Positions 1 through 12,345 of a stretch of 64,000 nucleotides of DNA are shown here, one piece after another. Below the pieces are notes generated by a model, which worked only from the letters and a program-made list of their open reading frames with translations, made no database searches and was not told the origin of the DNA. The DNA is from Edolisoma coerulescens (taxonomy: Eukaryota > Chordata > Aves > Passeriformes > Campephagidae), in the NCBI GenBank assembly GCA_013397115.1, contig VWZW01002764.1, positions 1,555,020 through 1,619,019 on the forward strand. The letters run 5' to 3'. Each line of letters opens with the position of its first letter. The stretch's first letter is position 1. The translations under genes were made by a program, and so were the position numbers.

Positions 1-3000
1 TTATCACCGTATTATCCGTGGCAAATGGCACTAAAATAAAACACATCCGCCTTGCAAATGAGAAATGGAAAAAAAGCTTGCCATGGTTTTAATGAAATTG
101 TGCATGTGTGACGTTTTCATTGTATAAGAGCAACTATTTAACTGTTCACTAGAGGGGTTTAACAGACAACATGTTTGTACTAAAATGTTCGAGATTACTG
201 GCTATTCCTATGGAAACTTCTTTCCAGTCTCCCCAAAAGATTTTATATTTAAGTCTTCTTTTAATTTAGTTCATTTTTACCCCTGTTAAGAGCATTATTT
301 ATCCAAAAAAAAATCCACTACCATTCTTCTGCACATTTAAACTGCAGCCAGAAAGCTTTTGTTTCCCTGTGTTTATTAATAAGCTATCTCTTTAAATCTA
401 CTCTGCTGTGCTCTACAAATTGTAGAGAGAATACAAATGAGACACAAAGCAGCTGCCAAGTGCGTAAGTAAAGCTTGGCCTGGCCAGTAATAAGCAAAAA
501 CTATTTAATCCTCCTTAACACTTTGCAATCTATGCAAAAAATATTTATAGGAGCAACATCAAACCCAAAATTTATCAGATAAAGTTTTGACAGTTAAAGA
601 AGAGAGATGCAGAAGAGATCAATATTTTCCTTAGCTAACATAATCTATTTATGAGTTGCTGGGGATTGTTGATCAAGGTTTTTCAACCAAAATTTCTCCA
701 TCACAACACAAACTTTTGGGAGAACCAACTGTATTTACAGAAACAGTTTTTAGAGTAATAACTTTCTTATAACTGAAAGCAAATACCCCCTCTAAAGGGT
801 CTTCCCAGAATTCCCACTCAAAAAAGAACAGAAAAAATCTGAAAAAAGCTCCACCACCACCAAAACTCACAACAATCCACTGTATTGTGGTTTAAGGAGG
901 ATGATGCTCTACAAAAGCAAGAGTTTGAATTCTGAAATAAGTGTAAATAAAGTTGCATCTTCCAAGTTTGCCCACACAAATTAACCTATCAGTTGACTGA
1001 ATTTCTGCTCTCAAAACAGAAAACAAAATGCCATTTCCAATCTGACATTTACTTAAACGCAAAAAGGGAAAGAAAACCTTAAGTATTCTAAATTTTCAGT
1101 GTAAAGAAATGGCTCTCTTTACCTCAAGTTACATAGCTTGGAAAGAAAAGGGGAGTTGTGAGTAAATCGAGTCAATAACCGCAAAATGATCTGAAATTTA
1201 AGGAGGGAGTGTTGGGTCACATTCTGGCGTTCTGCAATGAAATAAACCTCCTAAAGAGTAAGCTGGGCACATCACAAACTTACGCACTTGAACCACTTAA
1301 CAAAAATAAATAAACATCCAGCTGTAACTTTGACCCAGTTAAGTGTTTTAAAATTAATTTCCTGTGTGACTGTACCCTGGCCACCACCTTGGGCAAGCTA
1401 TCAGCACAGAGCAGTGTGGTAACAGGTTCAATCCTCAGCTGAGCTGAGGTGTCAGCTCATTTACTGCTTTTTTTTCCCCTCTTTTGGTGAAGAAGACTCA
1501 CATAGGACATTGCACAATCTACTTTGTTACCTTACAAAAAACCCCAAACATTTCTTTTCTGAAAATAAAGCACCATTGCACCTGTAAAGGCACAAACAAA
1601 TCTCAGTCTCACATGCCACGCAGTGCTTGGAAAAGGATTCACCACCAAAGGAGTGGGGTCTGCTGCCTGTCTCTCCTCCAGGCATCTGATATCACCTCTC
1701 ATAAACCCTAGACAGCTCACAAACCTACACTGCTTCACCAGACTGAGCGTGTTATTTCCCCAGCCAGCTCCAAGTGAAGCATTTGCCTTACAGACCAATT
1801 TCTGCCACAGTTTCTCTTCTAAAACAGAGCAAAAGCTTCCCAGGGCTATTGCTTTCAACTGGGAGGGGAAAAAAAAATGAGCAGCCCTGAAACAGAATAC
1901 ACCAAGGATTCATTCATGGTGGCACAAGAGCAAAAAAAAGGAAACAAAACCCCACAAAAACAGCATTTCTGTTGCCTCCCCAGATCCCCCCCTTATTTGC
2001 CTAAATCCATCTGTGTGAGATGCTGTGCATTACTGTGCTGCTCATACACCTCTCCTAAGCCCAGGTTTATTTTGGCTGGGTTTTGCAGTGTCCCATGGAA
2101 TGTCACTGGTTTGAATTCTGCAGCAAGTTCAGCTTTGTCAGAAAGGATCATTTTCATGTAATTTCTATGAGAGGGAAGAATCTGTAGCCATCTATGGACC
2201 AGTCTGAACAACTGGGAAGGGAACAATCCAAATGTGGCCCTGCTTACTATTGGCAAGTAACCTGTGGACATCTCCCCTTTTTCCTCAGCTCTTATTTTAC
2301 AGTTCAGAGATGATTTGGAGAGATCTTTTGCAGCTCATTGCGTGTTTGGGAGCAGTTTTTGTTATCTCCTAGGGTTCCATCTGACACACAGCTTCAATCC
2401 TCCTTTCTTTGGTGGGAACCTGGTCGGCAGAATTACAGCCAGTATGTGATGAGCAAAAAATACTCACGTTTGCCCAGGAATTGCCATTTCTGACATGCAA
2501 AACCACATTTTTGTACATACAAGAGCCACCTAAGAACCTGCAACAACAAAAGTCTCTTCTTTTTCAGAAGAGATACCATGGCATTAAAGTCAGCAGTTTG
2601 GGATGTTTCTCTTCCTGGTGGGTGTGTGTCCTCAGGCTGAGGTTTCCTCATGGACATCACCATGCACCAACTGTCCATCAAAAACCCCAGCCTCAGTCAA
2701 CCTCAAAGCATGAGAGATGCTAAAAGCTCACTTGTCAACTGACTATTTGGTGTTTGTGGTTGGATTTGTCCTCACAAAATAATTTTCAACCTAATTAAGA
2801 CTTCTGTGTGAATCCCCAATCCAAATAAAATTAATTTGGAAAGGGTAAATACAGAGGAACAAGTCACAGTCCAAGTGCACAGTCTCTTGGAGCCTGTGAG
2901 ACTGCAGAATCTTGCTTGCAGATCATCTCAGCCAGCTCTAATCATTTATTTAAAAAGAGACTAACAGAATAGTCTGTCCTGGAGGATGAAAGCATATGTT

Positions 3001-3270
3001 AGTCTCAGCGTGGATTCCTTTAGGAGGGCAGCATAATTATCACATTCAGCACTACCGTAACTCAAACCTACTCCTTCATTTTCTCTCTTTAAACACCAAG
3101 TGAAGTGCATATAAATAATTTGACTGCACAAAACGCTGCTCTCCCCACTGAATTGTCACCAAGGCAAGTCAGTCAGAGTCAGCAGGACAAAGGACAGAGT
3201 GGATGGCCCCAGCACAGGGTGCTGGCTGCAGCTGCTCTGCCCATCTCCACGCTAACGACACCTCTGACTT
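1..3270. other. AT-rich unique non-coding sequence
   Basis: No gene is recognised here. The longest open frames are about 100 codons, overlap on both strands and have no familiar motifs. The first 1.3 kb is AT-rich with many short A and T runs. A short palindromic string, CTCAGCTGAG, lies near 1,436. No complete mobile element is seen. Confidence 0.6.
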
Positions 3271-3388
3271 TCGGGTTGGCTTGGGGATTTTTGGGGTGTG
3301 GTTTGGTTCGATGCTTTGTTGAGAATTTTCTGATTTTTGGCTTTTTTGATTGGTTGGTTTTCAAGGAGGGGTTTTTTGTTTGTTTTTA
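3271..3388. repeat. G/T-rich low-complexity stretch
   Basis: Almost every base on the plus strand is G or T, with recurring TTGG, TTTTGG and GGTTTT words. It behaves as low-complexity DNA and explains the odd short frames across it. No regular period is visible. Confidence 0.7.
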
Positions 3389-3854
3389 GACCAAAGAGTC
3401 TCCATCATGGCACAAAACAGGTCAGAGTGCCATCCTCTGGCAGTAGCTTTGGGAACGCTGGGGATCACATTGATATCTCTGAAGTCCAGGCAGAACACAC
3501 GTGTGCAACCTGCCCAGGTGCTTCTGGTTTCTCCTACAGAGTCCAAGGTGGTGGCAGGGAAGTCAAGACAGCATAAACTTTGCATTTGGACATGAAGTGG
3601 CTTCTGTAGTTCATGGAAAGCAAGAGCCTGACACAATCCTAACATAATCCAGAAGTGAAAACTCTAAAATGAAAAAGAAAGCAATGCCATCCTTCCATGC
3701 TAACAGAGGGCCTCTGCCCTGCAAATAAATTGCTTGGAAAAAGATTTACTGAACAAGCAACTCAACATAAGCTCCCAGCACAATGTTGTGACAGAAGTGG
3801 CTAATGTTGGTTTTAGAGGTATAAACAAGAGGAGCAGTAAGCAGGATTGATGAA
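3389..3854. other. Unique non-coding sequence before the old CR1
   Basis: Nothing recognisable. Short frames on both strands over 3,350-3,645 are shadows of each other and lack any domain-like pattern. Confidence 0.55.
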
Positions 3855-4446
3855 GTGATTATACTTTTATTTATGACATTGGTGAGACCAGTAAAAGGCA
3901 CACAAAGCTCAGTTGCAGCGTTACAACTTTCTAAAGAGTGTTGAGAAAAAACAAAGATGTGAACGACTGGGGGGCAAAAAACTGGGATCTCAATGAGAGC
4001 TGAAAGAGCTCAATCTATTTAGCCTATCAACAAAGATTGAGAGGTAACTTGATTAGTGTATAAGTACCTTCATGGGGAGAAAACAAAGGGTATTAAACGG
4101 CTCATTAATCCATCAGAGAGAAGCATAACAAAAACTAATGGCTGGAAACTGAAGCCAGACTGATTTAAATTTAAAACTAGGCACAATTTTTTATTTTGTT
4201 TGGTTTTTTTTTCTTTTTTAACACTGTGGGGTATCCTCCAGCTATTTGATACACTGAAATCAAGAAATGGATGCTGCTTGGAATATCTGCTTTAGGCAGA
4301 CACAAGTTACACTGTAGTGAAGCATAAAAGCTACTGAATTACTGTAGTAATGAGGAGAAATGCAATGGCCTACAACACACAGTGCATCAGAGGGACAACC
4401 CAGAGGCCCCTCTTGGCCTAAAGTCCCATGAATCTATGAACTATGA
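3855..4446 (+). mobile_element. Old CR1 LINE, 3' end of ORF2 plus 3' tail
   Basis: This is a degenerate CR1 retrotransposon end in sense orientation. Translating in pieces gives the conserved C-terminal ORF2 order: a TLVRP-like start near 3,880, a run like ELNLFSL..QRLRG(D/N)LI near 4,005-4,050, VYKYLHGEN-like text near 4,055-4,085, then LINPSERSITKTNGWKLKPD at 4,101-4,160, followed by a stop. The 3' tail continues as the known sauropsid CR1 pattern, with a DTLKSRMDA-like segment near 4,250 and a final GGCCTAAAGTCCCATGAAT then CTATGAA motif. Many stops and indels show it is long dead. An insertion of T-rich sequence near 4,190-4,215 interrupts it. CR1 family membership is recalled from family knowledge, not from a search. 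Confidence 0.85.
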
Positions 4447-7400
4447 AAAAGCCATCTCTCTGCCCGCCTAATAAATCCAATAATTTTGATTTTCCACCTA
4501 CATTCAGTCACTACTGAAACTCCTCTAAGTTCCTGTTGTAAAAAGATCAGAGTAAAATCTGAAGCCAAGTTGAACCACGAGCTGAGGCACAACCCAAGAG
4601 TTAATTATTTTGCTTGCTCTTTTGAAAGGGGGTTTGCATTCATGAAGAGCATTAGATTGATGACACTGATAAACTGAAAGGGGAAACAGGCAGGAGTGGA
4701 GAAAATAGGAATGTAAAATGGTTCAAGGACACAAATACCTCATGCAGCATGATGCCTGCAGGACTATTCTGTAAATTAAAGTGTGTTCATCACTCACATT
4801 TTTTCTGCCCCAGACTTGCAATACATATCAAGAAAAAGGGTTTTTAGCAAGCAATTATGTGTTTACCAAAGCAGAGTCATAGAACTTATCTTTGAGTCAT
4901 TCAAAGCCTTTCATAAATATGATCAATATATTTGGAGGGGAAGAAAAAAAAAGTGTTAGCAGGCTATAACTTTTAAGACCTTCTAGTTAGGTTAAACAAC
5001 AGAGGTACGTAATTTACTTGGGCTAAATTGATATTTACAGAGTTAAGATAAAACTGCATAAAGAAAACATTTTCTTTGGCTCAGCATTTGAAATAACACA
5101 ATAACCTCTATCAGCACAAACCCCATTTTCTTGGTCATCTTAAAATTTGCCCATCACACTGAAAGCTCACTACCACCTCCGTATGGAACTGGGAATGTCC
5201 GTGTGGAGGACGCAGCGCTGCAGACAGGACATCCAGGGACACGGGGGTCTCCTGCTCAGAGAGGGACCAGACCAGCACAGACTATCTGCACAGCCCATCA
5301 GATAATGCTCCTTGTGATCAGGGATTCCCAGCAGAGCTGATGATGAGAGACATCTCAGCTTTCTCCCAAGCCCCAGTTCCGCCAGGCACCATCGGTGCAG
5401 GAACACCCGGTCTTTTGGCACCCAAGCAGAGCCAGGAGGTGCTTCCTGTCCCCATCTTTCCTCGCTGCTTCCTCCTGGAATTATGAACTCCTTGCTTTCA
5501 AAGAGGGCTCAGTTCACCCACACTGTCAGTGGAGATTTCGGGTCTCCCTCACGTGCGCCCTTGTGAATGAAAACCAGCATGAATGAAGCCAGCTTTGTCC
5601 GCACTTGCGCTGTAGATATGCACGAACTCCAGGAAGCCGAGACTTAATTTGATCTGAAAACCCCCACAGCCAATGCATTTTAAAGACAGAACCACAAAGC
5701 CAATCAATAGGGACCATTCAGATACTTGCTGTCAGCGGCTAAAAGAAAATGGATACCGAGAAAGCCATAACTATGATAAATTTAGGCGCTGCTTCTCTCT
5801 GACTAATGTAGGCACTAAAACACTCCATGAATATCCTGCTTTGAAACGTGTCATATTTCTGAGAGGCCAATCAATCTCAGGTTCTCTGTGGACCACATTA
5901 AAATACATTTGTCACTGTAAGTTTATGAAATATTGATGGTGTTTTTTAGGGGGGTGTTAGGAGGTGGAGAGGTGGATCAAAAAAAGGGGGAGGGAGAGCT
6001 ACTTTAATGAATTATCTTTAGGCTAGAAGGAAAAGAAGAAACAAATGTAGATGCGTATTGTGAATGAGGGTGAAAAACAGGAAACAGAATTGCTTACTGA
6101 AGAAAGACATTTGTTGGATTAATAGGAAAGATCATGTGGCTGAATACTTTACAGAGGCACTTCAGGATTTCAAGCTCAATTTGAACTGGATTTATTATTT
6201 TATTAAACTTTTAACTTTCTAAATTTGCTACCTAGTGAAAATAAAACCAGAGCTCCCTTAATGACAGTCACAGAGGGGGAATTAAAAGTCTATCTGTGTT
6301 CCAAAGGGGAGCAGGGTTTCAGTGCGCCAGGCACTGCATCATATTTATCCCTGGAAGAGGGAATGAGCCTATGTGTGCTAGCAAACCTCACCAAGCAGGC
6401 AACACACACTCCCCATGGAAAAGAAATGGAATAAAACAGGGATACACAAAGCAAAGCCACCTTTCCTACTGATGCATCCACACACACTCGATACCTGGCG
6501 TTCCTCGGCGTTCCTCACCAAGGAAATTTCCATCATAAGGAATTTATGGTCAGAGTAACCTAAAGACCAGAAACGAGCAAGAAGAAACTGGGGACCAAGG
6601 TGGAAATGGCAACCATGTCACACAGAGTAATTAATTTTAGATTATGAAGGAAGGCTCTTGCAGACCCAAGATGGGAGTCCAGAGCTTTCCAGACAAGGCC
6701 ACTCCACCTTTCTGTAACCCAAACTGCTCAGCACCTAACGACATTCCCAGCTCCCCACACCAGTAGCTCCACTGAAGTCAATAAAGCTATTCACAAGTGT
6801 AAAGTTAAGCCTGAGCTTAAATACTGTGGTACTGTGATCTATGTTTGTAAGTCGAGTGTGGAACTAAAGCTAGTTTGTGTAAATATTTGGAAATTGGGTC
6901 ATTTTTCACCATTTCTGTCAATGCAAAAAGCAGTTTTTCAGATAAGAACAGCAGCAGCATTCACCAAGGGAACAAAAAGTAAATCCTCATACGCATTTTT
7001 AACTCACAGATGCTAAACTTTTTGGTAAAGATATTATGCCATGTCTGTAGGAAAAACACTCTTAGGCAATAAATAGCACATTTTCCTTTAGTGATAAATT
7101 GCAACAAAAATAAATTGAAGCAGAAGCATAAAATTTTTCATTTTTCACAAATCTGGAAAAATATGAACTTTCTGTTTGTTTTGGCCAGTGGCCCAAACAT
7201 CTTCCCTTCAACATTTAGGAAGAACTTCACTCTTCTTACTGAGATTATCCAAACAGATACACAGGTCTATCCTCTATTTCCTTTGCCATAGTTTAAGGAT
7301 TTTGGCTATAACAATTTGGCTTCTTGAAAAACTTCCACAAAAAGCAGTTCTTCTACCTTCACCCCAGCAATTTCAGCCAAATTGAAGACTTCCACATGCA

Positions 7401-10106
7401 TGGAGGGCAGAGAGAAGGAAGCACTTTGTTTTCCCATCAGTTTGAAGCAAGTTTAAACATTTCAGCATGTTCTAGGGAAGCAGAGTGATTTGCTAAAGAG
7501 TTTAATATTGAATTACACCTCCTGCACTGCTACAGCACTTCCAAAACCAGTAGTTCAAGGTGCCCACATCCCTAACTTTCCCCCCCCCAAAAAGCTGCAG
7601 TCCTTGATTAAAGTTCTATTCCCACCACTAACTGCACTTCCTTCTCTCCACTATGAACAATACACACAACAAAACTAAAATTATTTTCTTTTCCCCATCC
7701 TGAATCTTTTCCCAGGGGTTTGCAGGTTATTATTTTCCTCCACACACCTGTAGCACACACAGACCCTACTTGATGGACTGTGGCTGTATTAGGTCAGGTG
7801 TTGAGCAAAGAGAAATAAAAAAGAGAATGGTTTGAGGCAGACCTTAATTTTAACTTTTCACACTTGATAGAAATGAAGTTTGGGCACAAAGGAAACAAAA
7901 CACATCCTGAAAGTCATTTAGTATTTCTGCTTATTTATTTAGAGTTTTTAGCCTTTCTGGGCAAGATATTCATACAGACCACTTAAGATCAAGATAAGCC
8001 ATACAATTAGCCTAGCAAGGAAAAAATAATATGGAAGAAAACTAGGAAAATCTTAACAATTTAGTGACTATTTAAATATTGAATATTCTCCCTTTGTTCA
8101 GGAAGTGCCTGTCTAACAGAAACTCTCCTGTTCAAAATTGGTGTCATCTTGAATGCCAAAAAGGGAAGAAAAAGTAATTTATAAAACAATTAGAAATAAG
8201 GTTTCAGCCTTGGGGGTCTTCCTCAGGGCATGGTGAAACTGGGACACAGCAAAACTAAACAACATCCTGTTCTTCTTTGCCCTAAGGAAGGCCCCATGGC
8301 CAAAATGCCTTCTCTAATCTAATTTTGTACTTCTGACAAACAGGTTGACCCTTCCCCTGCTAATTACTGCTCTGTAACTTGCCACTCTGCACCAAGTTTG
8401 TCCCTTCATTTTTAGAGGTCACACACAACATAAAGCATTTATCCAAGCCATCTTCAAATCCCACACCTTCGTTTATGTCTGGAACGATCAGCTTTGAAAT
8501 GTTCACTTTGGGAGAAGAGGGAAGCAATATAACTAATTCTCCACTGCCTTTCACTGCTGCCACATCAACTCTCCTGGGCAGGAGGATGAAATGCTGCTGG
8601 GTAGGAGTTTGCCTAGCTGGATAAGACCAGCTAAGGGGCAAAGCAATGGAGAATAGGACCCAGCAATTTGAGGATGTCATCTGTAAAAAGGAAGAATGGT
8701 TTCTGTCACACAAGTTTATTGCAGCCCAGAAATGTCTACAGTAACTGTGGGCACATAACGTGATGTGCAAGGCTTTTATGAATGAGACCCTTGTGGCTTC
8801 TTGTCAGAACTGAATCTGAAGTGATGACAAGACATTTGTAAGAAGTCTTTCCTGGGATGCTGAAGGACTTCCACAAGGGACCATCCTGAAGATTGGGCTC
8901 TTGAGGCCTTCATTCAAGAGGAGCCCTTCCAAAAAATGTTGAAGGTTTTTGGTAGGGAGCAACAGAAAGAGACACCCTCAGAAATACTGAAGGACCTGAA
9001 GTGCAGGGTTTGAACTCGTTGTGTATCACAGTCACGGGAACACCCCTGCAGGGTGGGTGACAGGACACTCTGCAGGCAGAGGCTGGGGAGAAACAAGCAA
9101 ACTCACACCTTCCTGCTGCTGCTACTGACAATATCACTGCCAGAAACACGGTAATAATCTGTCTGCTGCCTAACTAGTTTGACTCCCCAAGTACATGAAC
9201 AATTTCTCTCCACTTGCAAGTTTCCGAAAGATTATAAGAAAGCAAGGAGGCTACAGAGGGCCCCTTCTGCCAGGCACTGCTCAGAACGGGTGTGCAAGGG
9301 GTGCTTTAGATCCTGCTCGGCTCCAGTTCGCACAGACAGACAGAGAGACTTCAAAACAGCAAACTCCTGCAAGACCCCAGCTGTGGTTACACCACACCAC
9401 CTTCTCCTGGTCCCTACACCCAGCCTTGGGAAACAGCTCCTGCAGCTTGAGAGGCCCCAGTGCTGCAGGCCTGGTGTTCACACACAGCCTGGGAAGCAGC
9501 TGATGAGTAAATTACTAATGCCTAGCTTAGACAAAGGTATGCACTCGCACATTTTGTATTTTGGAGTTTTTAAACAATGATTAAAAAGGCAGTCCATTAT
9601 AAGTTCCAGTATTGCAATTCTTGATGGTGCATCCTGCCTCAAAATCTGGCAAGCATCTGTACCCTGTCTATAGAAGAATTCTGCTACCAGCTTAGGACAC
9701 AAAAAGAGCCTGTATTCCAGTTTACCAGAAATATGTCCATAGGTAGAAACACTGCCAAACCAAAAATCATAAAAGCATGAAAAAGTATGAAAAGCATTCT
9801 CTTAGCCTTTAGTCTGAGTGTTGGAGCAGAGCACCTTCTCCAGAACAGGGAATTTATCATGCAGAGGCTTCAGCATGAGCTGCTTCAATTCACATGAGCC
9901 ATCTCCAGCATACCTGCTCCTAGGAATTGTTATTCATCTCTCCCTGGTATCTTAAAAATACATTTGAGGATTTTTTTGTTTGCCTCTCTGAACCCTTGTG
10001 CTGCTCTTTGGCTCCTCACCATCTGACATCAAGCTCACTATCGGCTTGACAGCATCCCTGTTTCCAAGTGTGTCTATATCTGAATTGGCTGGAAGCTGTA
10101 CAGCAG
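4447..10106. other. Long unique non-coding stretch
   Basis: No gene, RNA or complete mobile element is recognised. Composition alternates between AT-rich parts (4.7-5.1, 5.9-6.3, 6.8-7.2, 7.8-8.2 kb) and more balanced parts (5.13-5.55, 8.8-9.5 kb). The open frames, up to 136 codons on the minus strand at 8,360-8,770, show no family resemblance. The part from about 5,590 to 5,940 is rich in short homeobox-like words and may be a conserved element. Confidence 0.5.
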
Positions 10107-10126
10107 CCCATTTTCTTGAAAATGGG
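10107..10126. repeat. Perfect 9-bp hairpin just before an A35 tract
   Basis: CCCATTTTC, a TT loop, then GAAAATGGG form a perfect inverted repeat. Only five bases separate it from the A tract at 10,132. It might be the 3' hairpin of an unknown retroposed sequence, but no matching target-site duplication was found, so its origin is open. Confidence 0.6.
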
Positions 10127-10130
10127 TTTA

Positions 10131-10131
<1 letters not shown>

Positions 10132-10166
<35 letters not shown>
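10132..10166. repeat. Homopolymer of 35 adenines
   Basis: An uninterrupted run of A on the plus strand. It could be a retroposon tail or simple slippage. Its length will be error-prone in any assembly. Confidence 0.95.
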
Positions 10167-10170
<4 letters not shown>

Positions 10171-10500
10171 AAGGATGAGCCTGTATGAAAGGTTCCGTTT
10201 TTAAAAAAAGCACAAATTAAAGTTTTCATCCCAGCTTCCACTGATGAAATCAGTGCAAGCCTGCTTAGATATATTCCCTGTCTGTAAAACGAATCTAACG
10301 TTTGCCACTATCACAGGGAGGTCTGAGGGCAGGCTCATTAGTGCTCCTGGAGCAATTAGAGTTTGGGTGAGAGACCACCATAAGAAAACAAAGATCCTCT
10401 CAAGTGGGTTCATTTTGTCTGTGCCTCAGTTGGAGCAGAGCAACACCCACAGGGGAGTCAGACTCGAGCAGTGGGAGGGGAAAGGCAATGAGAGAATATG
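10167..10500. other. Unique non-coding sequence
   Basis: Nothing recognisable between the A tract and the A/C-rich block. Overlapping short frames on both strands look like chance. Confidence 0.5.
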
Positions 10501-10615
10501 GATAAAAGAAAAAAAACAACAAAAAAAACCCCAAACCAAACCAACAAGAACAACAACAACAAAAATAAAACCACAAAGAAACAAAAAAAATCACACCAAA
10601 CCAGAAAGAACTAGA
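10501..10615. repeat. A/C-rich low-complexity block
   Basis: Nearly all A and C with scattered G and T, including ACAACAACAAC and several AAACC words. On the minus strand it reads as the T/G-rich low-complexity DNA common in bird genomes. It creates spurious Lys/Asn/Thr-rich and Phe/Cys-rich frames. Confidence 0.85.
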
Positions 10616-10984
10616 AAGCAAGTTAGCACTCTGCTGTTACTGGGAACAAAAATCCCTTCACCTTTACAACAAGATGTGCCTTAAATATTAGCCCTGGGAT
10701 TGTCACTTTGGGGTTGTCCTTGTCTTACTTTCCAAAATATTCACAGAATTAACAGTCTTTCACCCTCACTCTGAGAGAAACACTGAGCTTTGAGGCAGAA
10801 GCATTTTGTCCAAGGCACTGCGAGGCAGGTGTCAGTCAGCTCGATTCCAACCCCCCCTTTGGTGGCATTTGGCAGAGCTGTCCCCAGGATCCCTCCCCAC
10901 CCAGGGATGCTCCTTCCTGCCCAGCCTCAGGAGAGCCTGCTGGTACCACGGCATCTCCTCTGCCACGTGCCTGGGCTGATTTCA
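10616..10984. other. Unique non-coding sequence
   Basis: Balanced composition with a C-rich patch at 10,845-10,960. Nothing recognisable. Confidence 0.5.
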
Positions 10985-11370
10985 AACACCAGGCGCGCTC
11001 CCTCTAATTGAAACTTTGTGCATGAAAAGTTTACTAAGCCAGACAGCGAGAGCACAGAGCAGAGAGAGCGGTGGCAGGAACTGCCCTCGGGCTGATCCTG
11101 CCCAGCCTGCCATTAGCTGCTGTTACACTTAATTGTTGCTGAAGACAACTCGGTGCTTGATCACACGTTAAACCTTCCCTCTGACACAGGTCCTTTGTTA
11201 GAGGCAGATACTGCGAATAAACTTGCTCGGGCAGAAGCATCTTAAAAGCAGGAGCTTTACCAGCAGAGGAAATTACCAATGCAACTCATAGGGCTGAAAG
11301 ATTAAAGCTAGGAGAATTCAAGCAATCATTAATACAGCAACTATATTTTGTACGTTTTGTACGTTTTTTC
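10985..11370. promoter_or_regulatory. Candidate conserved non-coding element
   Basis: A block with CTCTAATTGAAA, TTAATTGTT and ATCATTAAT homeodomain-type words, ending in two exact head-to-tail copies of TTTTGTACG (11,346-11,363). It has no protein-like frame and no repeat signature. The pattern resembles distal enhancers near developmental genes, but no alignment was possible, so this is a guess from composition. Confidence 0.25.
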
Positions 11371-12076
11371 ACCGACTCAGACTTATAACTTAATAGGAGC
11401 ATCAAGTTCAATAATGAAAGTATCCTTACAAACTGTAAATTGTTCGGGGACTTTTAGAGGATGCTGAAAAAGCTGACATTACATAAACAGTAATTTAAAA
11501 TAATTATATGCTGGCCAAAAGAAATATTCAAGTTTAAAAGATTAACAAAATATTCAAAGAAGTTTTCAAAACTGAGAACAGGAGGTAAATGGAATAAACA
11601 GAACATCAACAGACAATAACTAAGCAACCTACCATGAAGAAACAGCACCAAACCACCTGTATGCAGGCACTCATTCATTGCTGAATACAAACACCAAAAC
11701 TACACATGGAGACACTGAAAAAGCAGGAATGTTTCACAGACACGTGTTGAAACAAAAGACACGGATATGTGTAAACATCCTCTATATGCTACAGCTAGAT
11801 CAGGGAGTTTAACAAAGGCTTGTGGCTCTCCTTGGTTTGATCAGATGACTTATCATCAAGCAACTAAGTCGTCTGCATTATCTTCGGCTGTCTGCCAAAG
11901 GGAAAAAAAATTAAAATAAAAAAATTAAATCAACAGGTCAAGATAACAGAGACCAAAGAGTTTTAAAAGAACCAGTACACTGTTAACTTTTTAATACATC
12001 ATGGCAAACAACCTCGTAAATGCCAAAAGTTGCAGGATTGCCAACACAATTTGCATTTGAAAAGAGTTAGGGATGA
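11371..12076. other. AT-rich unique sequence
   Basis: No gene or clear repeat. The part from about 11,890 to 12,076 is AT-rich and may be eroded flank of the CR1 relic that follows. Confidence 0.5.
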
Positions 12077-12345
12077 CTCCAGAGCAATGCGGACCAGCTA
12101 GTCTAGCCTTAATAACTGACAAAATAATAAAAGATTTATTCATGAACTATCAATAAAGAATTGCAGACTAGGACTACAGTTGTGGTGTTTCATGGAAAAT
12201 TGGTTTAAACAAACCACACTTATCTTTTTTGGCCAGATTCCAAGACTGATTGATAGAAGCAGCTGTGATAATAAAGTGGACTTGGACTTCTCCAAGACTT
12301 CTGACTCAGCTGTACCTACATTCTCCCTTAAAGCCCCATATTCTA
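12077..12345 (+). mobile_element. Very old CR1 relic, reverse-transcriptase region
   Basis: Two pieces translate into recognisable CR1 reverse-transcriptase motifs in the right order and about the right spacing. The first, 12,092-12,154, reads GPASLALITDKIIKDLF and matches the family pattern (R/G)PVSLTSIPGKIMEKIL. The second, about 12,220-12,340, reads LIFFGQIPRLIDRSS, then VDLDFSKTSDSAVPT, matching the family's L..F.D.VT.LVD and the catalytic-region VDVIYLDFSKAFDTVPH. The aspartates of the usual active-site neighbourhood are partly kept, but stops and frame changes lie between the pieces. It is a fossil and not active. The edges are approximate. Confidence 0.7.

Noticed and set aside
1424..1436. 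tRNA B-box-like GGTTCAATCC
   Set aside because: No A box or cloverleaf upstream.
9998..10213. Frames rich in Lys or Phe across 10.1 kb
   Set aside because: They arise from the A35 tract and are not genes.
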